Shown here: positions 1-7,712 of the stretch, piece after piece
Position numbering within the stretch: position 1 is the first letter of the stretch
Layout: every line of letters begins with the position of its first letter
NCBI RefSeq assembly: GCF_018122735.1
Contig: NZ_JAGRRD010000001.1
Location: forward strand, 768,382 to 832,381
Source: Azoarcus sp. L1K30
Lineage (GTDB): Bacteria; Pseudomonadota; Gammaproteobacteria; Burkholderiales; Rhodocyclaceae
DNA length: 64,000 nt
Direction of reading: 5' to 3'
Translations under genes and position numbers: made by a program
The notes under the pieces: model-generated
What the model saw: only the letters and a program-made list of their open reading frames with translations
What the model was told of the DNA's origin: nothing
Databases searched by the model: none

Positions 1-277
1 CGTTGTTGTCTGCGGTGTCCCACACCCGCATGGTGGAAAAGAGGTCGATGGCACGTTCGCGCACGAGTGCATCGATCGGCTCGCGTCGCCAGGCATGGCG
101 CCACAGCATCGCGCGCGGCAGACTGGCCTCGACGCACACGCAGATCTCCCCGGTGTGCTTGAGTTCGCTGTGCTGGATGCGTTTGTCGAGGCGGTCGAGT
201 GCATCCTTGCCCAGCAGACGAAAGGCGTCGTCGGCATCAAGCCAGAAATGGCGCAAGAGTCGTGTCGTCAGGTTCAT
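1..277 (-). CDS. TPM-domain protein, C-terminal part outside window
   Basis: Reading leftwards from an ATG at 277, 92 codons are open and run off the left edge, so only the N-terminus is present (begins MNLTTRLLRHFWLDADDAFR). It has no signal peptide. The stretch following residue 30 (HSELKHTGEICVCVEASLP) resembles the start of a TPM (YgcG/Psb32-type) domain. It begins 2 bases after the stop of the gene encoding the secreted TPM protein, so the two are probably translationally coupled. LemA genes are commonly followed by one exported and one cytoplasmic-facing TPM protein, which fits. The molecular role of these proteins is not established. The family call rests on a short N-terminus and on context. 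Confidence 0.72.
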   Translation of the reverse strand, partial: MNLTTRLLRHFWLDADDAFRLLGKDALDRLDKRIQHSELKHTGEICVCVEASLPRAMLWRHAWRREPIDALVRERAIDLFSTMRVWDTADNN

Positions 278-279
278 GA

Positions 280-1242
280 TCACCAGCCTCCCGAGGCGCC
301 GCCGCCACCGAAGCTTCCGCCACCGCCGGAGCGGAATCCGCCGCCACCACTGCGACCTCCGCCGAATCCGCCGCCGCGGATGATCGGGCCGCCGCCGGGA
401 AAGCCACCGCCGCCACCACCACCGCCGCCCAGCGCGATGGTGAACACCAGCGCAAGCACGCCGCCCACGATGGCCAACAGCAGGCTGCCGGTCATCAGCT
501 GGACGATGAAGCCGACTGCGCCGGCGGTGGCCAGTGTGCCGAGCTTGCGTCCGAGCACGCTGGTGAGGATGCCGCCGAGCAGGGGGACGGCGACGAAGAG
601 AAAGACGGCCGTGTCCTCCAGCGAAAGTCCCGAATTGGCGGTTGCGATCGCGCTTGCATCTGGCCGTGGCAGGTCTTCGCCGGAGATGCGCGCAATGAGT
701 CCGTTCACCCCGGCAGCGATACCGCCGGCGAAATCACCTTCGCGAAAGCGCGGGGTGATGAGACCATCGATGATGCGAAAGGCGATGACATCGGGCACCG
801 CGCCCTCGAGCGCACGTGCGACCTCGATCCGGACCTTGCGGTCGTTTTTGGCCACCACCAGCAGCACGCCGTCACCGATCTCGCGGCGGCCGATCTTCCA
901 TTGATCCGCGACGCGGAAGGCGTAGGACGCAATGTCTTCCGGTGCCGTCGTGGCGACCACCAGGACCACGATCTGCGTTCCGCGCTCGGATTCGAATGCA
1001 GCCAGTCGGGATTCGAGCGACTGCAGCGCGTCTGCCGATAGTGTGCCGGTCCGGTCCATGACGCGCGCGCTCAGCGCTGGCACCGGCTGCAAGGCCTGGG
1101 CAGAGACGACCGAGCTCAGCAGCAGGAGCAGTGTGCAGGCGAGGTAACGCAATGCCAGCCTGATCAGGTGCGCGGGGTTCAGCGTCGATGATCGGGCCGT
1201 TGCGTGATTCGACGTGCAGCGGCGCTCCAGGTGGGACAACAT
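280..1242 (-). CDS. TPM-domain (YgcG-like) membrane protein with Gly-rich tail
   Basis: 320 residues as drawn. A hydrophobic export segment (LACTLLLLLSSVVSAQA) lies near residues 34-50. It is followed by a TPM domain at roughly 55-175, with the family's V.D..G.LS start and an RGTQIVVLVV strand. Two membrane segments follow (about 210-270), then a very Gly-rich tail ending in GGGGASGGW, typical of YgcG-like proteins. The ATG at 1242 lies 3 bases after the lemA stop, so coupling is likely. An in-frame TTG about 31 codons further in would start directly at the signal peptide and could be the true start. These proteins are thought to sit in the inner membrane facing the periplasm. No catalytic function can be asserted. 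Confidence 0.85.
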   Translation of the reverse strand: MLSHLERRCTSNHATARSSTLNPAHLIRLALRYLACTLLLLLSSVVSAQALQPVPALSARVMDRTGTLSADALQSLESRLAAFESERGTQIVVLVVATTAPEDIASYAFRVADQWKIGRREIGDGVLLVVAKNDRKVRIEVARALEGAVPDVIAFRIIDGLITPRFREGDFAGGIAAGVNGLIARISGEDLPRPDASAIATANSGLSLEDTAVFLFVAVPLLGGILTSVLGRKLGTLATAGAVGFIVQLMTGSLLLAIVGGVLALVFTIALGGGGGGGGGFPGGGPIIRGGGFGGGRSGGGGFRSGGGGSFGGGGASGGW

Positions 1243-1245
1243 GCC

Positions 1246-1863
1246 TCAGTGCGCACCCTGACTGCCGAAATCGACGGTCGGCGGTCGGGAGATCTCCGCC
1301 TCGTTGGCGACGGTGAAGCTGGCCTTGGGCGTATAGCTGAACATCATTGCCGTCAGGTTGGTGGGAAAGCTGCGCGCGAGCACGTTGTACTGCTGGACGG
1401 CGCCGATGTACTTGTTGCGTGCGACGGTGATCCTGTTTTCAGTACCTTCGAGCTGCACCCGCAGTTCCTGGAAGGCCTGGTTGGCTTTCAGGTTGGGGTA
1501 ATTCTCGGCAACCGCAAGCAGGCGTGACAGGGCACCGCCGAGCTGGCTTTGCGCTTGTTGAAAACGTGCCATGGCCTCCGGATCGTTGAGCGTTTCGGGC
1601 GTAACCTGGATAGCAGTGGCGCGCGAGCGCGCTTCGATGACGCGGGTGAGCGTGGTTTGCTCGAAATCCGCTTCGCCCTTGACCGTGGCCACGAGATTGG
1701 GCACCAGATCGGCGCGACGCTGGTACTGGTTCAGCACCTCGGCCCAGGCCGCCTTGGTGTCTTCGTCGAGGCGCTGGAAATCGTTGTAGCCACAACCCGA
1801 CAGGCTGGCCAGGGCGGCGATGCCGAGCACAAGCGAAAAGCGGCGAATGAGTCGATCGAACAT
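1246..1863 (-). CDS. lemA: LemA family lipoprotein
   Basis: 205 residues. The N-terminus is a lipoprotein signal with lipobox LSGC (Cys24), followed directly by GYNDFQRLDEDTKAAWAEV, the LemA signature start. The rest is a predicted helical bundle containing the family stretch QRRADLVPNLVATVKG (about 48-63). Length is normal for the family. It is the first gene of a lemA-TPM-TPM set read leftwards, with spacers of 3 and 2 bases. LemA proteins are conserved envelope proteins of unresolved function. The lipobox suggests membrane tethering here, whereas many LemA proteins are instead single-pass with the N-terminus outside. Confidence 0.93.
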   Translation of the reverse strand: MFDRLIRRFSLVLGIAALASLSGCGYNDFQRLDEDTKAAWAEVLNQYQRRADLVPNLVATVKGEADFEQTTLTRVIEARSRATAIQVTPETLNDPEAMARFQQAQSQLGGALSRLLAVAENYPNLKANQAFQELRVQLEGTENRITVARNKYIGAVQQYNVLARSFPTNLTAMMFSYTPKASFTVANEAEISRPPTVDFGSQGAH

Positions 1864-1889
1864 GTCAGTGAGTCTCCGTTTGCCGGGGG

Positions 1890-2786
1890 TCAGATCCGCG
1901 GGGCACCGGTCAGCGTGTGCAGACGCTCGACGGCGCTCGCATCGAGTTGCAGCAGTTGTGCCAGTTGGCGCAGGTAGTTCCGCTCGGCGTCGGTGTCCAG
2001 ATTGATCGCCAGCAGTGACGCGGCGTACACCTGGGCGCCGACCAGCGGGTCGGGTACGTCGGCGGCGAGTGCAGGCAGATCGACCGGGGCGCGAAGCGCA
2101 TCGGCAATGAAGCGCTTTTCATCCTCGCTGACGCCGTCGTCGTCGATCTTGTCCACGATACGTGAGATCTCTTCATCGTCGACTTCACCGTCCGCCTTTG
2201 CCGCGCTGATCATTGCCCTCAGCACGAGCGCCTCGTTACGGGCCGAGGTGAGTTCCGCAAACTGTTGCGGAGCGACCGCCGGCATCGGCGAGCTCGCGCC
2301 CGCAGCCTGAGATTGTTGCCAGTACTTGAACGCAGCGATGGCAAGGGTGCCGAGAATGGCCATGCCGCCATTACCCGCACCATTGCCCGCACTGTTGCCC
2401 GTGCGACTGCGGCTCGATCCGCCGCCGAGCAGCACGCCGGCCAGGTCTCCGAGACCACCGAGCCCACCGCCTTGGGCGCCGCGGCCGTTTGCACCGCCGA
2501 GCAGCACGCCGGCAAGGTCGGCCAGCCCGCCGCCCGATGACGCAGATCCACCACGTCCGCCGCCGAGCGCGCCTGTAGCCAGATCCAGCAGGTCGCCGAG
2601 ACCGCCGGTATCCCCTCGCGCGGTGGACTGCCTGCCTCCCTGGCCACCTGCAAGACTGCCGAGCAATTCCCCCAGCCCGTCCATGCCGCCGAGGCCCCGG
2701 GCCCCGAGTGCATGGTCGAGCCGTTCACGACTGTTGGCAGCCATGCCTTGCTGAAGCAGTTGCCCGATGATGTTGCCGAAACTCAT
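1890..2786 (-). CDS. DUF533 / TerB-like protein (YebE type)
   Basis: 298 residues in two halves. The first 150 or so are low-complexity Gly/Ser/Ala-rich repeats (GGLGDLLDLATGALGGGRGG-like). A short hydrophobic segment (GMAILGTLAIAAFKYW) follows. The C-terminal 110 residues match DUF533/TerB: LRAMISAAKADGEVDDEEIS and an ISRIVDKIDDDGVSEDEK helix-loop-helix with many acidic residues. TerB-fold domains are linked to metal binding or membrane stress in other bacteria, but YebE itself has no proven role. It lies 26 bases upstream of lemA on the same strand and may be co-transcribed with the lemA-TPM genes. The repeat half is poorly conserved in such proteins, so the domain call rests on the C-terminus. 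Confidence 0.85.
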   Translation of the reverse strand: MSFGNIIGQLLQQGMAANSRERLDHALGARGLGGMDGLGELLGSLAGGQGGRQSTARGDTGGLGDLLDLATGALGGGRGGSASSGGGLADLAGVLLGGANGRGAQGGGLGGLGDLAGVLLGGGSSRSRTGNSAGNGAGNGGMAILGTLAIAAFKYWQQSQAAGASSPMPAVAPQQFAELTSARNEALVLRAMISAAKADGEVDDEEISRIVDKIDDDGVSEDEKRFIADALRAPVDLPALAADVPDPLVGAQVYAASLLAINLDTDAERNYLRQLAQLLQLDASAVERLHTLTGAPRI

Positions 2787-2909
2787 GTTATTGACTCCTC
2801 GTTGCGGGTGATGCCCCGCGCATGGACGCTGCCCGTGGGCGTGCGGCAGTGGCGGAAAAGGTTGGCATCGTCATGTCGATTGCAAGGATGCCCGAATATC
2901 GTTGCAGAC

Positions 2910-3515
2910 TCAAAGTCTGCGGCAAACACTTGCCAGCCATGGCTGTTGCGGACGTGGCCGGCCCGGGGGCCGGTAATAGTGGTGAAGTACCCGGAAGCCT
3001 GCCGCCGATAGCAAGCTCGTCCACGTCTCCAGGCTGTAGTAGCAGCCGTAACGACTGCCGTCGAACCCCTCCTGATCGTTGCCATGCGGGTTCGAGCTAA
3101 ATAGCACGCCGTCTGGCTTGAGGCTGCGGTGCAGGTGTGCCAGCACGGTCGGGAGCGCGCCACGGGGCACGTGAAATAGTGAAGCGTTGGCGAATATTCC
3201 GTCGAAATGCGCCGCGGGCAGGTCGAGCGCGGTGAAATCCTGATGCAGCACTTCGCAGCCCGTGTCGGTTCTCGCCATGTCGACGAAGGCGGCTGCGCCG
3301 TCGAGTCCGACCGCATGATGCCCGAGTGCGGCGAAATGGCGCAGGTCGCGCCCCGGTCCGCAACCGAAGTCGAGCAGGGTATAGGGCTGCGGCCCCACGA
3401 TCGCGCCGAGCAGGGCCGCGTAGTTCTCGCTGACGTCGTGATCCCGGGTCGCGTCGCGGAAGGCAGCCGCCTGTTGATCGTAGTGCGAGAGGGTGGCGCG
3501 GGTAAGGTCGTTCAT
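2910..3515 (-). CDS. class I SAM-dependent methyltransferase
   Basis: 201 residues. Motif I is clear: YTLLDFGCGPGRDLRHFAAL (about 45-64). An acidic loop (VGLDGAAAFVDMAR) follows for the adenosine ribose, then motif IV-like HFDGIFANASLFHVPR and post-motif LKPDGVLFSSNPHG. This is the Methyltransf_11/25 type, full length and compact. The substrate cannot be inferred. It is monocistronic: the next gene on the strand starts more than 120 bases downstream, and nasA reads away on the other side. A small perfect hairpin (2904-2920) overlaps the stop codon. Confidence 0.85.
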   Translation of the reverse strand: MNDLTRATLSHYDQQAAAFRDATRDHDVSENYAALLGAIVGPQPYTLLDFGCGPGRDLRHFAALGHHAVGLDGAAAFVDMARTDTGCEVLHQDFTALDLPAAHFDGIFANASLFHVPRGALPTVLAHLHRSLKPDGVLFSSNPHGNDQEGFDGSRYGCYYSLETWTSLLSAAGFRVLHHYYRPPGRPRPQQPWLASVCRRL

Positions 3516-3637
3516 CGATCCTGTGCGGATGGGGGGAGAGAGTCTTTCCAGCGGCGGGCGGCCGCTGCGGCGGAGGTGCCCAGCCTATCATCGGGGCACC
3601 CGACTGTGCGCCTCTGATCGAAGGAAATACATGATAC

Positions 3638-3654
3638 TGCACGTTTTCGGTGCA
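3638..3654 (+). promoter_or_regulatory. NtrC enhancer-type site, strong
   Basis: The sequence TGCAC-N7-GTGCA is a perfect match to the dyad recognised by NtrC. Its centre lies about 115 bases upstream of the start point predicted from the sigma-54 promoter at 3736-3751, the usual enhancer distance. It is most likely for nasA. Confidence 0.7.
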
Positions 3655-3668
3655 ATGAGCGGGGCGCA

Positions 3669-3685
3669 TGCACGTCCTTGATGCG
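3669..3685 (+). promoter_or_regulatory. second, weaker NtrC-type half-dyad
   Basis: TGCAC-N7-ATGCG keeps one perfect arm and 3 of 5 bases of the other. It is centred 31 bases from the strong site, about three helical turns, as is common for paired NtrC enhancers. On its own it would not be convincing. Confidence 0.4.
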
Positions 3686-3735
3686 TGTATCAGATGCTGG
3701 TGCCCCTGAATGGCGCGTGCTCGGGTGCGACCGGT

Positions 3736-3751
3736 TGGCAAGGTTTCTGCT
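3736..3751 (+). promoter_or_regulatory. sigma-54 promoter of nasA (-24/-12)
   Basis: TGGCAAGGTTTCTGCT has the obligatory GG (3737-3738) and GC (3749-3750) separated by exactly 10 bases, and matches TGGCAC at 5 of 6 positions. The start point would fall near 3761, just ahead of the AAGGAG ribosome binding site. With the upstream NtrC dyads it gives a coherent nitrogen-regulated promoter. Confidence 0.68.
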
Positions 3752-3776
3752 TTGCGTCTACGACAAGGAGTCCAGC

Positions 3777-6512
3777 ATGGCAGAAACCCGTTCCACCTGT
3801 TGTTATTGCGGCGTCGGTTGCGGCGTCATCATCGAGCACGAAGGCGGGCGCATCACCGGCGTCCGCGGAGACCCTGCGCATCCGGCCAATATGGGGCGCT
3901 TGTGCACCAAGGGGTCGACGCTTCACCTGTCGGCCGCGCCGGAAACGCTGGCGGTTCGCGCGCTTCATCCGGAAATGCGCGTTGCGCGCGGCGCATCGCG
4001 TGAACGGGTGAGCTGGGACGCGGCTCTGGACCATGTGGTCGAGCGCTTCGCCACCATTATTGGCGAACACGGTCCGGACGCGGTGGCCTTCTATGGTGCC
4101 GGGCAACTCTTGACGGAAGACTATTATGTCTTCAACAAGCTGGTGAAGGGTCTGATCGGTACCAACAACATCGACACCAACTCCCGTCTGTGCATGTCGA
4201 GCGCAGTCAGCGGCTACAAGATGACGCTCGGCGCCGATGCGCCCCCGGCGAGCTACGAGGACATTGCCCTCACCGATTGCCTGTTCATTTCCGGCAGCAA
4301 TACCGCGTTTGCGCATCCGATCGTGTTTCGCCGCGTGGAGGACGCGCGCAAGGCCAATCCGGACATGAAACTGGTCGTCATCGATCCCCGCCGCACTGAT
4401 ACGGCCGAGGCAGCAGACGTGCATCTTGCACTGCTTCCCGGCACCGACATTGCGCTCTACAACAGCATGCTGCATGTGATGTTGTGGGAGGGTCTGGTCA
4501 ACCGCGACTATATCGATGCGCATACGGAGGGCTTCGACGCGGTCAAGCGCACTGTGCGCGAATACACGCCGGCCATGGCCTCGGCGATCTGCGGATTGAC
4601 AAAAAAGGACATCGAGTGCGCGGCGGAGTGGTTTGCGGGCAGTCCGGCCACGTTGTCCATGTATTGTCAGGGGCTCAACCAGTACGCTTTCGGCAGCCAT
4701 AACAATGCGGCGCTCATCAACCTGCATCTGGCGACGGGGCAGATCGGCCGTCCCGGCGCGGGGCCGCTGTCACTGACCGGCCAGCCCAACGCGATGGGGG
4801 GGCGCGAAGTCGGCGGTCTGGCCAATCTGCTGTCGGCGCATCGTGATCTGGCGAATGCAGCGCACCGCGACGAGGTAGCGGCATTGTGGGGCGTCGACAG
4901 CGTGCCCGAAAAACCTGGCAAGAGCGCGGTGGAGCTGTTCCAGGCCTTGCGCTCGGGCGAGGTCAAGGCGGTCTGGATCGCATGCACCAATCCGGCGCAA
5001 TCGATGCCGGACCAGACCCTGGTGCACGAGGCCCTGGCCAATGCCGAACTGGTGGTGGTGCAGGAGGCGTTCTCCCACACCGAGACCTGCCGCTATGCGG
5101 ACGTGCTGCTGCCGGCCAGTACCTGGGGGGAGAAAGATGGCACGGTGACGAATTCCGAACGCCGCATCACGCGGGTGCGAGGCGCGGTGTCGGCACCGGG
5201 GGAGGCGCGCCACGACTGGCAGATCGGTGTCGATTTCGCCCACCGGCTCGGTACCCGGCTTGGCAAGGAAAAGCTTGCGGCTGCGATGTTCCCCTACGAG
5301 GCGCCGGAGCAGATCTGGAACGAGCACCGCGAGAGCACCCGCGGCCGCGATCTCGATATCACCGGCCTGTCCTACGCGCTGCTCGAGGATCGCGGACCGC
5401 AGCAATGGCCCTTCGCCGAAGGGGAGACGACGGGCAGGCAGCGGCTCTATGAAGACGGCGTCTTTCCCACGCCGTCGGGCAAGGCGCGCTTCGTCGTGAC
5501 CGAACACGCGCTCACCGCAGAAACGCCGAGCGCCCGCTATCCGCTGCACATGATCACGGGGCGCCTGCGCGACCAGTGGCACGGCATGAGCCGCACCGGC
5601 CTGGTGGCCCGGCTCTACAACCACGAGCAGGAGCCGATGCTCCACCTGCATCCCGAGGATCTCGAGCGGCGCGGACTCAATGATGGCGACCTGGTCGCGG
5701 TGCGCGGACGCGGTGGGCAGATCGTGCTCAAGGCCATGGCGTCGGCGGCCATGCGACCGGGGCAGTGCTTCCTGCCGATGCACTGGGGCGGCAACGCGAT
5801 GTCCGGGCTGGGGGCGAATACGCTGACGCCGGCAAAGTTCGACCCGTATTCGAAACAGCCCGAACTCAAGCATGCCGCGGTGCAGGTGGAGGCGTTCGTG
5901 GGCGGCAGCACGCTGGTGGCGATGCGCGCGATGAAGGACGACATGGCGGACAATCCGCATGCGCTGATGGAACGTCTGCGTCCGCTGCTGGCGAGTTTTC
6001 CGTATGCGAGTCTGACCCTGGCCGGGCGGGAAAATCCAGTCGTGGTGCTCAAGGCCAGAGCCGAGCGTATCGACCCCGTCGTGATCAAGCGACTGGACAG
6101 CGAACTCGGGCTCGATGATCCGCTCAAGACCCTGAGTTACAGCGACAGCCGACGCAATATTGCCAAGCAGGCGCGGGTGGATGGCGACCGCCTGACCGCC
6201 GTGCGACTGAGTGGCGAAGCGCTGGCGTCGGAATGGCTGACCGATCTGATGGTCAGGCGCGAGTCGGCGGCGCCGGTGCGGAACTGGCTGCTTGCGCCCG
6301 TGACCCAGCCACCTGCGGGCAAGGCCATGCGCGGCAAGGTCATCTGCAATTGCTACGACGTTTCCGAGGATGACATCCTGGCGGCGTTTCGTGGCGGCGA
6401 GTCGCTCGATGCGCTGCAGGCGCGCACCCGCTGCGGGACCAATTGCGGCTCCTGCGTGCCTGAACTCAAGCGGCTATCGCAGTCGGCTATGGTGCCGAGA
6501 GCTGCCGCCTAG
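3777..6512 (+). CDS. nasA: assimilatory nitrate reductase, catalytic subunit
   Basis: 911 residues, a molybdopterin (bis-MGD) enzyme reducing nitrate to nitrite in the cytoplasm for assimilation. The N-terminal [4Fe-4S] motif is C8-x2-C11-x3-C15 with C43 in GRLCTKGSTLH. The molybdopterin oxidoreductase domain follows (for example LCMSSAVSGYKMTLG and SLTGQPNAMGGREVGG), then a molydopterin-dinucleotide-binding domain (about 590-700). A C-terminal BFD-like [2Fe-2S] region (VICNCYDVSEDD and TRCGTNCGSC) is typical of the NasA subgroup and probably accepts electrons. The open frame extends upstream, but I chose ATG 3777 because AAGGAG (3765-3770) sits 6 bases before it and the homologous start is MAETRSTC-like. 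No NADH-binding partner, nitrite reductase or transporter gene is adjacent, so the electron donor is unknown from here. A sigma-54 promoter with NtrC dyads precedes it. Confidence 0.93.
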   Translation: MAETRSTCCYCGVGCGVIIEHEGGRITGVRGDPAHPANMGRLCTKGSTLHLSAAPETLAVRALHPEMRVARGASRERVSWDAALDHVVERFATIIGEHGPDAVAFYGAGQLLTEDYYVFNKLVKGLIGTNNIDTNSRLCMSSAVSGYKMTLGADAPPASYEDIALTDCLFISGSNTAFAHPIVFRRVEDARKANPDMKLVVIDPRRTDTAEAADVHLALLPGTDIALYNSMLHVMLWEGLVNRDYIDAHTEGFDAVKRTVREYTPAMASAICGLTKKDIECAAEWFAGSPATLSMYCQGLNQYAFGSHNNAALINLHLATGQIGRPGAGPLSLTGQPNAMGGREVGGLANLLSAHRDLANAAHRDEVAALWGVDSVPEKPGKSAVELFQALRSGEVKAVWIACTNPAQSMPDQTLVHEALANAELVVVQEAFSHTETCRYADVLLPASTWGEKDGTVTNSERRITRVRGAVSAPGEARHDWQIGVDFAHRLGTRLGKEKLAAAMFPYEAPEQIWNEHRESTRGRDLDITGLSYALLEDRGPQQWPFAEGETTGRQRLYEDGVFPTPSGKARFVVTEHALTAETPSARYPLHMITGRLRDQWHGMSRTGLVARLYNHEQEPMLHLHPEDLERRGLNDGDLVAVRGRGGQIVLKAMASAAMRPGQCFLPMHWGGNAMSGLGANTLTPAKFDPYSKQPELKHAAVQVEAFVGGSTLVAMRAMKDDMADNPHALMERLRPLLASFPYASLTLAGRENPVVVLKARAERIDPVVIKRLDSELGLDDPLKTLSYSDSRRNIAKQARVDGDRLTAVRLSGEALASEWLTDLMVRRESAAPVRNWLLAPVTQPPAGKAMRGKVICNCYDVSEDDILAAFRGGESLDALQARTRCGTNCGSCVPELKRLSQSAMVPRAAA

Positions 6513-6541
6513 CAAGCGTTGTCCGTGTCGTCGGGGCGGTA

Positions 6542-6760
6542 TCAGCGCTTGCGCGCCGGTGCCGCCCCGTATTTCTTGAACACGGCACGGGCATCGAGTT
6601 CGGCCCGCTCCTGAGTACAGATCGACGGGTCGTCGTCGTGTCGGCTGAAGAAGTCGTCGGCTTGCGCGCGCATCACGATGGCCACCGCATCCTCCTCGCT
6701 CTGGTTGAAGCGCTCGTAGAGCAGGGTGCAGACTTCGTCGAGGTGCTCTTCGTAGGTCAT
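6542..6760 (-). CDS. small acidic hypothetical protein downstream of rquA
   Basis: 72 residues, beginning MTYEEHLDEVCTLLYERFNQ, acidic and predicted helical with a basic tail (APARKR). I do not recognise a family. It starts 30 bases after the rquA stop on the same strand and is convergent with nasA, so it is probably the second gene of an rquA transcript. No strong ribosome binding site is visible (GGAC lies upstream). Codon use looks like its neighbours. It could be a lineage-specific small protein. Confidence 0.6.
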   Translation of the reverse strand: MTYEEHLDEVCTLLYERFNQSEEDAVAIVMRAQADDFFSRHDDDPSICTQERAELDARAVFKKYGAAPARKR

Positions 6761-6790
6761 GTTCGTGTCCGGATGTCTTGGGTGAGGATC

Positions 6791-7489
6791 TCAGCGTGTA
6801 CGGCGGGCGGCGACGACGTGCTGATACAGTCCGCCGAACAGTGTCCGGTGAGACCAGTCGAAATCCGCCGATCGTGCCGACATCGACTCGATCGGGGTGT
6901 CCAGCAATGACTGGGCATAGGGTTCGAGGGTGCGGAACACGAGCGTCATGATCGGCCCGAGCGGATGCCAGCGTGCGCATCGATGATAGTCGACGAAGAC
7001 CGCCTTGCCGCCGGGTTTCACTGCTGCCAGAAGGTTGTCGACGATCTGCCGGCGTTGGTGTTCGGGGACCTCGTGCAGCAGGAAGAAGCAGCACACGCCG
7101 TCGTGGTCCCGCCCCAGCGGCGTGCACAAGTCGGCGAGGCGTGCGGCCGCCTGCGTGTGGCCGGCGAGCTTGCGCCTGACATTGGCGATCTGGAGGGGGG
7201 CGACATCGACCACTTCGAGCTCACCGTGCGCGCCCACCCGCTCGGCCAGCATCATCGAAAAGCGGCCGTACACACAGGCCGCCTGCAGGACCTTCTGACC
7301 GGGTGCGAACTCGGCCACGGCGGCCCGCATCAGGCGGCCTGCGTTTCCCCACAGGATGGCCGACACCACCACACTTCTGTCCAGCCATGGCAGTGTGCGT
7401 TGGTTCAGGTAGGCCCAGGTGTAGGTGCGGCTCAGATAGTCCGGCAGAATTTCGGTGGCGGCGGCGGAATCGCGCTTGGGTGGGCTCAT
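6791..7489 (-). CDS. rquA: rhodoquinone biosynthesis methyltransferase-like RquA
   Basis: 232 residues. RquA converts ubiquinone to rhodoquinone, the low-potential quinone used with fumarate reductase under anaerobiosis. The protein is methyltransferase-like, but the usual motif I (LDxGxGxG) is replaced by VLQAACVYGRFS (about 67-78), a hallmark of RquA. Other family marks are TYTWAYLNQ, SAILWGN, CCFFLLHEVPEHQRRQ and VDYHRCARWHPLGP. Start ATG 7489 has GGAG 6 bases upstream. The frame is open further upstream, but without family similarity. purT lies 223 bases upstream on the same strand, so rquA probably has its own promoter. The alternative is an unrelated divergent methyltransferase; I think this less likely because several RquA-specific blocks coincide. 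Confidence 0.8.
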   Translation of the reverse strand: MSPPKRDSAAATEILPDYLSRTYTWAYLNQRTLPWLDRSVVVSAILWGNAGRLMRAAVAEFAPGQKVLQAACVYGRFSMMLAERVGAHGELEVVDVAPLQIANVRRKLAGHTQAAARLADLCTPLGRDHDGVCCFFLLHEVPEHQRRQIVDNLLAAVKPGGKAVFVDYHRCARWHPLGPIMTLVFRTLEPYAQSLLDTPIESMSARSADFDWSHRTLFGGLYQHVVAARRTR

Positions 7490-7712
7490 TGCGGCTCCAT
7501 GTTGTCGGTCGGGGGCGATGACGCGGGTCCGGTCGAGAACCGCGACGGGGCGAGAGTACGGGTCGCCATGCTGCGAACCCCTGCGCGCATGCCGCAATGC
7601 ACAATGGCGCCAGTATGCCCGCCGGACGGGCGTTGCGACAGATGTCGGTACGCGTCTTCGGTACCGGCCTGCCAAGGCCGGCATCGGCGCGACGAATGTG
7701 CGGCGCCCGGTT

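Noticed and set aside
95-904. Proline-rich open frame on the plus strand
   Set aside because: It is the complement of the Gly-rich tail of the TPM protein gene; the minus-strand product has a signal peptide and family domain, this one does not.
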